Assembly (NCBI RefSeq): GCF_000204015.1
Contig: NZ_GL883080.1
Location: 134,722-179,879 of the forward strand
Direction: 5' to 3'
Source: Asticcacaulis biprosthecium C19
Lineage (GTDB): Bacteria; Pseudomonadota; Alphaproteobacteria; Caulobacterales; Caulobacteraceae
DNA: 45,158 bases
Shown: positions 8,801 through 16,047 of the stretch, in pieces
How positions within the stretch are numbered: the first letter of the stretch is position 1
How the letters are laid out: the number at the start of each line of letters is the position of its first letter
Made by a program: the position numbers and the translations under genes
Notes under the pieces: model-generated
Seen by the model: the letters and a program-made list of their open reading frames with translations, nothing else
The model's database searches: none
What the model was told of the DNA's origin: nothing

Positions 8801-9380
8801 CTTCCTGATTGCCATCGCGACCGGTATCGCCCTGATGTACGTGGTGTTGGTGCTGCTGTTCGGATCGTTCTCTCACCCTTTCACCATCATCTTCGCCTTG
8901 CCTCTGTGCTTTGGCGGCGCCTTCATTGCGCTCCTGATGTTCCGGATGAGTCTCAGTATGCCGACCTATATCGGCCTGATAATGCTGGTCGGCATCGCCG
9001 CCAAGAACTCGATCCTGCTCGTCGAGTACGCCATGGTGGCCATCAAAGAGGGGATGACGCGGACCGAGGCCCTGACCGAAGCCGCCAAGAAGCGCGCCCG
9101 CCCGATCGTCATGACCACCATCGCCATGGGCGCGGGCATGATCCCGGTCGCGGTGGGCGAAGACGCCTTCCGTCAGCCGATGGCGGTGACGGTGATCGGC
9201 GGCTTGATAACCTCGACCCTGCTGTCGCTGTTGTTCGTGCCGGCGACCTATACGGTGATCGACCAGATCTCGCACTTCTTCGGCAAGCTGATCTCGCCGG
9301 CCTTCCAGGCCCAGGGCAAGGACGAACCGGAACCGGAGCCCGATCCGGCCCCCCCGCCGGTCGAAGAGTGGAAATACTGA
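5850..9380 (+). CDS. RND multidrug efflux pump permease with extra membrane segments
   Basis: 1176-aa proton-driven inner-membrane exporter of the AcrB/HAE1 type. Proton-relay residues are present: the Asp pair in GILVDDAIVEIENIV (TM4) and the Lys in GIAAKNSILLVEYAM (TM10). Both large periplasmic loops follow the usual plan. It is about 130 residues longer than typical pumps (around 1040). The surplus sits between TM6 and the second loop, about residues 535-684, where five hydrophobic segments replace the single TM7: near 537-556, 560-578, 587-603, 631-651 and 660-680. A short Ala/Gln-rich linker (about 606-628) separates the third and fourth. Substrate cannot be told from sequence. It is cotranscribed with the adaptor. 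Confidence 0.93.
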   Translation: MSADKTPTPKTQPTGFQISSWSIRNPIPVIVFFVVMTVAGIIGFNSLRINNWPDIDFPIVVVTVVRSGAAPTELQNQVTRIVEDSVSGLGGVRHIQSYVNEGASTTVITFQLETDLEKATNDVRNAVAGVRGNLPGDVQDPIVSRVENAQGQALVSYTIRAANMTPDQLSWYVDNDVAKKILGVKGVSQLNRDGGVSREIRIELDPAKLAARGVSAGDISRQLTSFNVNMPGGRFNAGSSEQTIRTIGGADTVEQLAETRITLSNGGTVRLGDLGSVTDTWSEPRARARFNGQEVVGFNVQRTRGTSEHHVAKAVRAAVEQLKKQNPNVQIEEVASSVTEVDRSFDVSMEALVVGAALAVLVVFLFLRDWRATLVSAIAMPMSLLPTFFVMYLFNQSFNVVTLLALSLTVGILVDDAIVEIENIVRHIREGKKPYPAAIEAADEIGLAVVATTATLIAVFAPTGFMPGIVGQFFESFAIATCVSVFFSLVVARTLTPLMGAYLLRANPKHDHDVPFWMGTYQKMLKWTLEGHLKWRWYILFHGALVLLVCGIMGVMQKNYMVAGIGVGVFLATVVLFVIFHNTYMKARWAALEFGGLLSLAIIGMGLPKPPQPGAQAAVEAGQAAAQANPMVSAIVFGVIGLLLLIGTLFLVIKMKKSLLSARWAVIIGGIAFFIGSVALLQLIPSDNFPADDASMSVMSISLPPGTPLEPTDTIVKRIDADLRSRPEVKSTYATINMNSATIIANLVPRHDRKVTQVEFEQAFSKTLDAYPGIRASFGQGGGGGTGVAYILVGEDENVLMSTLAQLQREMQALPELTNVRSEDNLTRPEIVITPKPDQAALMGVSTQDISSVARVATVGDIDQILAKFNQGDRQVPIRVLLKEDARLDVSNLNNLMVPTRFGTSVPLSAVADISFGAGPITINRLDRTRTATIRADLNGVPTGPADLAVANTPTMKKIAANQIPGVRTVLNPDTEDFAAMAINFLIAIATGIALMYVVLVLLFGSFSHPFTIIFALPLCFGGAFIALLMFRMSLSMPTYIGLIMLVGIAAKNSILLVEYAMVAIKEGMTRTEALTEAAKKRARPIVMTTIAMGAGMIPVAVGEDAFRQPMAVTVIGGLITSTLLSLLFVPATYTVIDQISHFFGKLISPAFQAQGKDEPEPEPDPAPPPVEEWKY

Positions 9381-9388
9381 AAAAAAAG

Positions 9389-9418
9389 AGCCCTTCGGAT
9401 TGATCCGGAGGGCTTTTT
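9389..9418 (+). terminator. rho-independent terminator of the RND operon
   Basis: Stem AGCCCTTCGGA (9389-9399), loop TTGA, and TCCGGAGGGCT (9404-9414), with one G-T pair, followed by a T run. An A run precedes the stem, so it could also work for the minus strand. It starts nine nt after the pump stop codon. Confidence 0.9.
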
Positions 9419-9438
9419 CCTTTGCGCGGTAAGAAGGC

Positions 9439-9665
9439 GAACCACCGATGGACACGAATCAAGCAGATTTCATGGTGTCCTGGAACTGAACCGCGCAGAT
9501 GCATCTGTTGCAAAGTGGATCCACAGATTACACCGATTACACAGATTAAGCGTTCAATCTGTGTAATCGGTGTAATCTGTGGATCCGCTTGAATCATAGA
9601 TGTCGCCGCTCGACAGGGGCCGAACGACCCGGAAATCCGTGTCTATCTGTGTCTATCCGTGGTTC
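9439..9665. repeat. nested inverted-repeat intergenic island 1
   Basis: Between two convergent genes. Outer imperfect arms lie at 9439-9470 and 9633-9665 and share GAACCAC and GACAC words. Inside is a long hairpin: 31-nt arms at 9517-9547 and 9556-9586 are exact reverse complements around an 8-nt loop, and the stem can extend to 9513-9590 through one T-G pair. The inner arm is three copies of a CACNGATTA unit at 9-bp spacing; the outer right arm, read on the minus strand, is three CACNGAT units at 10-bp spacing. The 13-mer ATCCGTGGTTCAA at 9655-9667 recurs exactly at 25267-25279 in the second island. I see no coding potential. Confidence 0.9.
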
Positions 9666-9668
9666 AAA

Positions 9669-9689
9669 ACTTCGGACTTCGGACTTCGG
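9669..9689 (+). repeat. three tandem ACTTCGG heptamers
   Basis: Three perfect head-to-tail copies of ACTTCGG sit between the repeat island and the stop codon of the CNNM gene. They may be a by-product of replication slippage. Confidence 0.8.
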
Positions 9690-9693
9690 CGGC

Positions 9694-10992
9694 TCAGGCC
9701 TCGGAATTCAGTCCCGATGTCACCGACACGGGCGTGATCTTCAGCGCCGTAATCTGGTTGCGTTGACGACGCATGATCTGGAAACGGCGACCATAGAACA
9801 GGAAGGTCTGGCCGGGCTCGGGGATGGTCCGCGCCTCGTGGATGACCAGGCCGGCCACGGTCACGGCGACATCGTCGGGCAGGTCCCAGTCCATGGCGCG
9901 GTTGAGGTCGCGGATGGGCATATCGCCGTCGACATGGATCGAGCCGTCCGACTGCTTGCGGATGGCGGTGAAGACGGCATCGTGCTCATCGTCGATCTCA
10001 CCGACAATTTCTTCCAGGATGTCTTCCAGCGTCACCAGGCCCTGCAAGGCGCCATACTCGTCGACCACCAGGGCGAAGTGCTGCTTCTGTTTCAGGAAGG
10101 CGGCCAGTTGATCCTTCAGGTTGGTGGTGTCGGGAATGAACCACGGCGTGCGGGTGATGGCCATGACGTCGACCGAGGCGAGATCGCCCCGGGCGCGCGT
10201 TACCGCCGCCATCAGGTCGCGGGCATGCAGGATGCCGATGATGTTTTCCGGGTTATCGCGGTACATCGGGATGCGCGTATGGCTGAAGTTCAGAGCCGCC
10301 TCGATGATCTCGGCCATCGGCAGGTCAGCATCGATCATATCGATCGACTTGCGGTGCACCATGATCTGGCTGACGTCCAGATCCTGGAGATCCAGCACGC
10401 CGCGGAACATATTGCGGTCCTCGGCCTCGACGGCGCCTTCGTCGTGGTGGTATTCCACGGCACCACGGATCTCCTCGTGAGCCGCCAGGACGTCGACTTC
10501 CATGGATAGCCTTACGCCGAACAGGCGAAGCGTGCCGCGGACGAACCACTGCACCGCCTGGACGACCGGCCCGAAGATGTAGACCGTCCACATCACCAGA
10601 GGCGACATGCCGCGGGCGACGTCGTCGGGCTTCAGGATGGCCAGGGTTTTTGGCAGGACTTCGCCGAAGACCAGAATCAGCACGGTCATGACCGCGGTCG
10701 AAATCGCCACGCCCCAATAGCCGGGGAACAGGCCACCCAGAACGCTGGTCGTCAGGGCGGAGGCGCCAATATTGAGCACATTGTTGGCCAGCAGGATGGC
10801 GCCGATCATCTTCTCCTGGTCGCCCAGCAGGATGTTGACGCGTTTGGCGGCCTTGTCGCCGTCGCGCTCCAACTGGTGCATTCGCCCGCGCGACGCGGCG
10901 GTCAGAGACGTTTCCCCGGCCGAGAACAGTGCCGACATGAACAGCAGGGCAATCAGGGAGGGCGCCAGAAACAGGATCGTGGCGATGAGCAT
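9694..10992 (-). CDS. CNNM/HlyC-CorC family transporter with CBS domains
   Basis: 432-aa inner-membrane protein of the DUF21/CNNM family, often linked to Mg2+ or other divalent cation handling. An N-terminal DUF21 region has about four hydrophobic segments (MLIATILFLAPSLIALLFMS, then a stretch with GAILLANNVLNIGASALTT and the family motif FGEVLPKTLA). A CBS pair follows (HTRIPMYRDNPENIIGILHARDL and HFALVVDEYGALQGLVTLEDI), and a C-terminal CorC_HlyC domain ends near QITALKI. The start at 10992 was chosen because it opens the first membrane segment and lies two nt from the aroB stop, implying coupled translation. Substrate is not determinable from sequence. Confidence 0.88.
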   Translation of the reverse strand: MLIATILFLAPSLIALLFMSALFSAGETSLTAASRGRMHQLERDGDKAAKRVNILLGDQEKMIGAILLANNVLNIGASALTTSVLGGLFPGYWGVAISTAVMTVLILVFGEVLPKTLAILKPDDVARGMSPLVMWTVYIFGPVVQAVQWFVRGTLRLFGVRLSMEVDVLAAHEEIRGAVEYHHDEGAVEAEDRNMFRGVLDLQDLDVSQIMVHRKSIDMIDADLPMAEIIEAALNFSHTRIPMYRDNPENIIGILHARDLMAAVTRARGDLASVDVMAITRTPWFIPDTTNLKDQLAAFLKQKQHFALVVDEYGALQGLVTLEDILEEIVGEIDDEHDAVFTAIRKQSDGSIHVDGDMPIRDLNRAMDWDLPDDVAVTVAGLVIHEARTIPEPGQTFLFYGRRFQIMRRQRNQITALKITPVSVTSGLNSEA

Positions 10993-10993
10993 A

Positions 10994-12121
10994 TCAGGCG
11001 TCCTGCAACTGGGCGCCGTCGCGCACCAGGAAGTCATGAACGGACTGACGATCGACCCTCTTGGCGACGAAGGCCTTGCCGATGCCCTCGACCAGGACGA
11101 AGGTCAGGGTACCGCCCTCGGCCTTCTTGTCGTGGCCCATATGGACCAGCAGTTTGTCCGGATCGAAGGGGGCGTTCCTGATATCTGACATGGCCGTCGG
11201 AAGGCCGGCATGTCGCACAGCAGCGATGGCGCGTTCGGCCTCACTGGCCGCACAGCCTCCCGTCGCCGAACTGTAGCGGAAAGCCTGGGCCATGCCGATG
11301 GCGACGGCTTCACCGTGCAGCAGCAGATCGCCGAAGCCGACCTCAGCCTCCAGAGCGTGGCCAAAAGTATGGCCCAGGTTGAGCAGGGCGCGTTTCCCGC
11401 CTTCGCGTTCGTCCTGGGCGACGATCTCAGCCTTCATCTCGACCGAACGCGCCACGGCGTGGCGGATGGCCTCGGGCTCCAGCGCCAGGACGGCGGCATC
11501 GTTGGCCTCCAGCCAGTCGAAAAAGGCGTGGTCGCCCAGCAGGCCATACTTGATGATCTCTGCATAACCGCAGCGGATCTGGCGGGCGGGCAGGGTGGTC
11601 AGGACATCGAGATCGCACAGGACCAGGCGCGGCTGGTGAAAGGCGCCGATCAGGTTCTTGCCCTGCGGGTGGTCAATGGCGGTTTTCCCGCCGACCGAGC
11701 TGTCGACCTGGGCCAGAACGGTGGTAGGAATCTGGATGAAGTCGATGCCGCGCATATAGACAGCGCAGGCAAAGCCGGTCAGGTCGCCAATGACCCCGCC
11801 GCCAAACGCCAGGACGATGTCCTTGCGGTCGAGTCCGGCGGCCACGAAGGCGTCGGTGACCTGCTGAAGACCTTCCCATGACTTGGTCTGTTCGCCGGCC
11901 TCGACCACAAGGGTTTCAACTGTAAAGCCCGCGGCTGTGAACTGAGCTTCCAGCGGGCCCAGGTGTAGCGGCGCGACATTGGCGTCGGTGATAATGAAAA
12001 CCCGGCGGTTCTTCAGGAAGGGCGCGATATGGCCGACGGCGTTTTGCAGCAGGCCCTGGCCGACCAGGACCTCATAGGGTTTAAAGCCCTCGCCGGCGAC
12101 CGGAATACGGGTGGTGGTCAT
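10994..12121 (-). CDS. aroB: 3-dehydroquinate synthase
   Basis: Second step of the shikimate pathway: cyclises DAHP to 3-dehydroquinate using NAD and a divalent metal, in the cytoplasm. 375 aa, close to the family norm. Visible motifs: the nucleotide-binding glycine-rich [33 protein letters not shown], the metal-ligand region [12 protein letters not shown], and [12 protein letters not shown] with further metal-binding histidines. The start MTTTRIPV was chosen because its ATG overlaps the aroK stop as ATGA, a translational-coupling arrangement; the open frame further upstream only shadows aroK. The aroK-aroB-CNNM order is common in alphaproteobacteria. Confidence 0.96.
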   Translation of the reverse strand: MTTTRIPVAGEGFKPYEVLVGQGLLQNAVGHIAPFLKNRRVFIITDANVAPLHLGPLEAQFTAAGFTVETLVVEAGEQTKSWEGLQQVTDAFVAAGLDRKDIVLAFGGGVIGDLTGFACAVYMRGIDFIQIPTTVLAQVDSSVGGKTAIDHPQGKNLIGAFHQPRLVLCDLDVLTTLPARQIRCGYAEIIKYGLLGDHAFFDWLEANDAAVLALEPEAIRHAVARSVEMKAEIVAQDEREGGKRALLNLGHTFGHALEAEVGFGDLLLHGEAVAIGMAQAFRYSSATGGCAASEAERAIAAVRHAGLPTAMSDIRNAPFDPDKLLVHMGHDKKAEGGTLTFVLVEGIGKAFVAKRVDRQSVHDFLVRDGAQLQDA

Positions 12122-12702
12122 GCCAGGCTCTCCACATGGGCTTTCAGCGCGTTCAGCACTAGTTCCAACGACTTGGCGTGCGACTGGTCGCCGGTATCGA
12201 CCACCACATCGGCCATTTGATAGAGGGGGTATCGAGTCTTCGCGTGTTCGCGCAGCACGTCCATCGGCGAGCGGTCCTTGAGCAGTGGCCGATGCGGCTT
12301 GTTGGCAACGCGGCGCGAAAGCACCTTCAGGTCGGTCTTCAGCCACACGGTGATGGCCTTGGCCTTCAGGTTCTCGCGTGTTTTTGCCGAGGTGAGGGCG
12401 CCGCCGCCGGTCGCCAGGATCTGGGGCGGCGAATCGAGCAGACGCGAGATCACCCGCTCTTCGCCGTCACGAAACCCCTTTTCGCCATAGTGGGCGAAGA
12501 TATCGGCAACGCTTTGGCCCGCTGCCTTTTCGATTTCCTCGTCGGCATCGACGAAGGGCAGGGCGAAGTGCTCGGCCAGGCGCTTGCCGATCGTGGTCTT
12601 GCCGACACCCATCAGCCCGACCAGGGCGACGGTTTTGGGCAGTATGAAGCTGGGGCGATCCGGCACAGGCGCGGCCGCCGCAGGTTGGGGTGTCGCGGTC
12701 AT
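12118..12702 (-). CDS. aroK: shikimate kinase
   Basis: 194-aa P-loop kinase phosphorylating shikimate at the 3-hydroxyl. The Walker A motif is GLMGVGKTT near residues 29-37. The [11 protein letters not shown] segment holds the shikimate- and Mg-binding aspartates. [10 protein letters not shown] and ATGGGA carry the conserved Arg and glycine-rich substrate loop, and the lid has RPLL. The N-terminal 20 residues are an Ala/Pro-rich extension common in alphaproteobacterial members. It is first in the aroK-aroB-CNNM operon and diverges from xerD across 100 nt. Confidence 0.95.
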   Translation of the reverse strand: MTATPQPAAAAPVPDRPSFILPKTVALVGLMGVGKTTIGKRLAEHFALPFVDADEEIEKAAGQSVADIFAHYGEKGFRDGEERVISRLLDSPPQILATGGGALTSAKTRENLKAKAITVWLKTDLKVLSRRVANKPHRPLLKDRSPMDVLREHAKTRYPLYQMADVVVDTGDQSHAKSLELVLNALKAHVESLA

Positions 12703-12802
12703 CTTAACGCCGCGAGAAAGGGAAAAGAGTCATAATGCAGAACTTTTACACGATGTTAGGGGGGCTTTGCCAGTGTTGCCGGGAAAAAACCCAAAAGGTC
12801 TC

Positions 12803-13714
12803 ATGTCCCGTTTCGATCCTGTGCGACAGTTTCTGCAGATGATGGCCGTCGAGCGCAACGCCGCCCGGCCGACTCTGGACGCCTATGGCCGCGATCTTGA
12901 CGACCTGATGGCGACCTGCAAGGTGACGCCGCAGGGGCTCCTGGGTCTGTCGGATGGCGATCTGGCCGGTTATTTTCAGGACCTGTCGGAACGCGGCCTG
13001 GCCTCGTCGTCGCTCCAGCGCAAACGCTCGGCCGTACGCCAGTTCTACCGTTTCTGTGTCGCGGAAAACCTGACCGGGCACGACCCCTCGCGCAAGATCG
13101 CCGCAGCGAAGAAGGGGCTCAAGCTCCCCAAGATCCTCAGCCGCGACGAGGTCGATGCCCTGATTGCCGCGGCTGACGCCATTGCCCCCAACCAGGCGGT
13201 GCGACTGGAGTGCCTGATCGAGATGGCCTATGCCTCGGGCATGCGCATCTCGGAACTGGTCGGTCTGAAGCTGGATGCGGTGGCGCGTGACCCGGCATGT
13301 CTGATTATCAAGGGCAAGGGCGGGGTTGAGCGTCTGGTTCCGCTGAACCCGTCGGCACGCGCGGCGATCAAGGAATATCTCGACATCCGCTACACCTTTT
13401 TACCCGCCGGGGATAAGGCGAACCCGTATCTGTTTTCATCGCGCGGCAAGGAGGGACATCTGACGCGTCGCCGAGTCGGGCAACTTCTGGACCAGGCCGC
13501 CATCAATGCCGGGATCGATCCGGCGCGGGTGTCGCCGCACGTCCTGCGCCATGCCTTTGCGACCCACCTGCTGGAAGGCGGCGCCGATCTGCGCGTGGTC
13601 CAGACCTTGCTGGGGCACGCGGATATTTCGACGACCCAGATCTATACCCATGTCGCCGGCGAACGCCTGCGCGAAGTGGTCGAAACTCACCATCCGCTGG
13701 CCAAGGGGCGATAA
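12803..13714 (+). CDS. xerD: tyrosine recombinase XerD
   Basis: 303-aa site-specific recombinase that, with XerC, resolves chromosome dimers at dif. It has an N-terminal SAM-like core-binding domain (residues about 1-90) and a C-terminal catalytic domain. The catalytic set is present: Arg in ASGMRISELVG (near 148), Lys in KGKGGVERLVPL, HVLRHAFATHLL (His and Arg), and LLGHADISTTQIYTHV (His and nucleophilic Tyr). The ATG at 12803 gives a normal XerD N-terminus, although the frame is open upstream across the shared promoter with aroK. XerD rather than XerC is preferred because of the aroK and accA neighbourhood; sequence alone cannot fully separate them. Confidence 0.9.
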   Translation: MSRFDPVRQFLQMMAVERNAARPTLDAYGRDLDDLMATCKVTPQGLLGLSDGDLAGYFQDLSERGLASSSLQRKRSAVRQFYRFCVAENLTGHDPSRKIAAAKKGLKLPKILSRDEVDALIAAADAIAPNQAVRLECLIEMAYASGMRISELVGLKLDAVARDPACLIIKGKGGVERLVPLNPSARAAIKEYLDIRYTFLPAGDKANPYLFSSRGKEGHLTRRRVGQLLDQAAINAGIDPARVSPHVLRHAFATHLLEGGADLRVVQTLLGHADISTTQIYTHVAGERLREVVETHHPLAKGR

Positions 13715-13734
13715 TCCCAGCCAAAGAATCCCCT

Positions 13735-13766
13735 TTGACGCGGGGACGGTTGCTGATAAAGGCGAC
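13735..13766 (+). promoter_or_regulatory. possible sigma-70-type promoter for accA
   Basis: TTGACGC near 13735 followed after about ten bases by GCTGATAA resembles the Caulobacter housekeeping consensus (TTGACGS, then GCTANAWC). It lies in the 119-nt gap between xerD and accA. Inferred by eye only. Confidence 0.35.
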
Positions 13767-13833
13767 CTTTCCTAAAAGTGCATTGTAATTTTACGCCCTG
13801 CGCGAACAACTGGGCCCTTCACAGAGCGACCTG

Positions 13834-14790
13834 ATGCGACATTATCTCGATTTCGAACGTCCGATCGCCGACCTCGAAGCCAAGATCGAGGAGCTGTCCG
13901 CCCTGTCCCAATCGGGTGGGGCCAATCTCGAATACGAACTCCAGGCCCTGCGTGACCGTACCGAAGTCTTGCGCAAGGACACCTATGCACGCCTGGAACC
14001 GTGGCAGAAGACCATGGTTGCGCGGCATCCGGAACGTCCGCATCTCGTCGACTATATCGGCGGCCTGATCACCGAATTCGTCGAACTTCGGGGGGACCGC
14101 AAGTTCGGTGACGATCAGGCCATCGTCGGTGGCCTGGGCCGCTTCCGTGGCCAGCCGGTCGTGGTCATGGGGCATGAAAAGGGTTTCGACACCGCCAGCC
14201 GCCTCAAGCACAATTTCGGCATGGCCCGCCCGGAAGGCTACCGCAAGGCGGTGCGCCTGATGGACATGGCGGAACAGTATGGCTTGCCGGTCCTGACCTT
14301 CGTCGACACGGCCGGCGCCTATCCCGGCATCGGCGCCGAGGAACGCGGCCAGGCCGAAGCCATTGCCCGTTCGACCGAGCGCGGCCTGACCCTGAAAACA
14401 CCGATGATCGCCACCGTGACAGGCGAAGGTGGTTCCGGCGGCGCCATTGCCCTGGCCGCTGCCAACCGCGTCCTGATTCTGGAACATTCGATCTACAGCG
14501 TCATTTCGCCGGAAGGCGCCGCCTCGATCCTGTGGAAGGACGGAGCCCGCGCCAAGGATGCCGCCGATCGCATGAAGATCACGGCGCCGGACCTGCTGAA
14601 GCTCGGCATTGTCGACCGCATCGTCGAGGAGCCCGCCGGTGGCGCCCATTCCGATCGGGATGCCATGATCGAAGCCCTTGGCGACGTCCTGGAAGAGGAA
14701 CTGAAGGCGCTCAGCTTCCTGTCGCCGGAACAATTGGTAGACCAGCGCGCCAAACGGTTCTACGATATTGGCAGGGTTGGGCTGGGCTAA
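13834..14790 (+). CDS. accA: acetyl-CoA carboxylase carboxyltransferase subunit alpha
   Basis: 318 aa, standard length. With AccD it transfers the carboxyl group from carboxybiotin to acetyl-CoA, the first committed step of fatty acid synthesis. The N-terminal helix (LDFERPIADLEAKIEEL) and the carboxyltransferase core are evident: HPERPHLVDYIGGL, GDRKFGDDQAIVGGL, FVDTAGAYPGIGAEERGQ, the oxyanion-type glycine segment GEGGSGGAIAL, and SVISPEGAASILWKD. It probably has its own promoter in the preceding gap. Confidence 0.97.
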   Translation: MRHYLDFERPIADLEAKIEELSALSQSGGANLEYELQALRDRTEVLRKDTYARLEPWQKTMVARHPERPHLVDYIGGLITEFVELRGDRKFGDDQAIVGGLGRFRGQPVVVMGHEKGFDTASRLKHNFGMARPEGYRKAVRLMDMAEQYGLPVLTFVDTAGAYPGIGAEERGQAEAIARSTERGLTLKTPMIATVTGEGGSGGAIALAAANRVLILEHSIYSVISPEGAASILWKDGARAKDAADRMKITAPDLLKLGIVDRIVEEPAGGAHSDRDAMIEALGDVLEEELKALSFLSPEQLVDQRAKRFYDIGRVGLG

Positions 14791-14849
14791 GTAAGGCCTT
14801 ACGCCGTCCTTACAAATCCCATTCGCTAACCCCTTTGTAACCGAATGGG
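14791..14849. repeat. palindrome and hairpin after accA
   Basis: GTAAGGCCTTAC at 14791-14802 is a perfect 12-bp palindrome directly after the accA stop. Further on, CCCATTCG (14818-14825) pairs perfectly with CGAATGGG (14842-14849) around a 16-nt loop. Neither has a proper U-tract; they may help end or stabilise the accA transcript. Confidence 0.45.
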
Positions 14850-14895
14850 CGCATTCCTAGGCTTGACGTGATTCCACGCCCAGCGGAGCCTTCCC

Positions 14896-15558
14896 ATGCG
14901 CACAGTTCTTCTCACCTCGGCCGCCGTCCTTGGCGCAGCCTTCCTGTTGCCGGCCACGGCTCATGCCATCGAAGATCCCTATATCGCGGCCCGCGCCAGC
15001 ACGCTGGGCGTCGGCGTCGAAGGCGGTGTGAAGGTCGCGCCCTTCTTCCGCGTGCGGGGAATCGTCCAGGGGCTCAATGTCGACTATGACGACGAGATTG
15101 ACGACGTTCAATACAACGGCAAGTTCAAGCTGGGCTCGGCCGGCGTGACGGCTGACTTCTTCCCGTTCAACGAAGGTCCGGTGTTTATTTCGGCCGGGAT
15201 TTTCTCGAATGGCAACAAGATCGACGCTTCCGCCCGCCCGACCAGCAATACCGAAATCGGCGGCGTTACCTATACGCCGGACCAGATCGGCACTTTGACC
15301 GCCAAGGCGCGCTACAAGTCGACGGCGCCCTACCTCGGTGTCGGCGCCGAATGGAGCCTCTACCCGGCGGTGATCAGCCTGGAAGCCGGCGCCTTTGTGC
15401 AGGGCGAGCCCAAGGTCACCCTGACTTCCGACGGCAGCTTCGCCAGCAACCCGGCCTACCAGTCGTCGCTGGAACAGGAACGCCGGTCGATCGAGGACGA
15501 CCTCGATAAAACCAAGGTGTGGCCGGTGGTCTCCCTGGCCGTCGGCATTCGTTTCTGA
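14896..15558 (+). CDS. predicted outer-membrane beta-barrel protein
   Basis: 220 aa with a signal peptide (MRTVLLTSAAVLGAAFLL, cleavage after HA near residue 24). The mature part has many short amphipathic strands (TLGVGVEGGVKVAPFFRVRG, GPVFISAGIFSNGNK, APYLGVGAEWSLYP) and ends in Phe (VSLAVGIRF), the usual signal for outer-membrane barrel insertion. It resembles small alphaproteobacterial porin-like proteins of unknown role. A charged helix (EQERRSIEDDLDKTK) precedes the last strand. Its TGA is shared within TGATCA with the stop of the convergent gene. Confidence 0.75.
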   Translation: MRTVLLTSAAVLGAAFLLPATAHAIEDPYIAARASTLGVGVEGGVKVAPFFRVRGIVQGLNVDYDDEIDDVQYNGKFKLGSAGVTADFFPFNEGPVFISAGIFSNGNKIDASARPTSNTEIGGVTYTPDQIGTLTAKARYKSTAPYLGVGAEWSLYPAVISLEAGAFVQGEPKVTLTSDGSFASNPAYQSSLEQERRSIEDDLDKTKVWPVVSLAVGIRF

Positions 15559-16047
15559 TCAGGGTTTCTTCGCGAAGGTGACGCTTTTCGGCGCGTCACC
15601 GCCGTGGAAATGCAGGCTTCGGGTGACGTCACCCAGGCGAATATTGACGACGCCTTCCGGCGCTTCCTCAGACGACGGGAACAGCCCGTAATCGATGGTC
15701 ACTACCGTCGGCATCGTCGTGAGCTTCCCGCTGTAGACAAAGATCAGGTCGTCGCCGCGAAAGTCGTGTGACACGAACCTGAGACCCTGGCCGTTCACAA
15801 TAAAGGCTTCAGCCAGGTGGTCTTCCAGGGCCTTGAGGGCCTGCGGGTCATCGACGCTGGGCGCCGCCTCAGGCGCCAGCGCGACCAGTTCCGGCTCGGT
15901 GTCATGCGCCGACAGGGTGTGGGTGACCACCACATCTCCGCTTTCGGCGATGGTCACGACCGAAAGCGTGTGATGACCCCGATGGGCTTGCGCCGCGCCA
16001 GCGGCCATCAGGCCAGCGGCGAAAAGCAGCATCAGAAATCGTCTCAC
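15559..16047 (-). CDS. DUF6702-like exported protein
   Basis: 162 aa with a signal peptide (MRRFLMLLFAAGLMAAGAAQA). It belongs by appearance to the small exported DUF6702-like family found next to M1 peptidase genes: HRGHHTLS at the mature N-terminus, then beta-rich segments with VVVTHTLSAHD and LIFVYSGKL. The start is a GTG overlapping the stop of the M1 peptidase gene (GTGA), so translation is probably coupled. The role is unknown; pairing with the peptidase suggests a partner function in the periplasm. Confidence 0.7.
   Translation of the reverse strand: MRRFLMLLFAAGLMAAGAAQAHRGHHTLSVVTIAESGDVVVTHTLSAHDTEPELVALAPEAAPSVDDPQALKALEDHLAEAFIVNGQGLRFVSHDFRGDDLIFVYSGKLTTMPTVVTIDYGLFPSSEEAPEGVVNIRLGDVTRSLHFHGGDAPKSVTFAKKP

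Noticed and set aside
6975-9455. 826-aa open frame antisense to the RND pump
   Set aside because: Composition is Arg/His/Gln/Gly-rich without motifs, and it mirrors codon bias of the GC-rich pump gene; a shadow frame.
9439-9665. CRISPR array or insertion sequence
   Set aside because: Repeats are inverted and immediately adjacent without spacers, and there is no transposase frame or target duplication that I can see.
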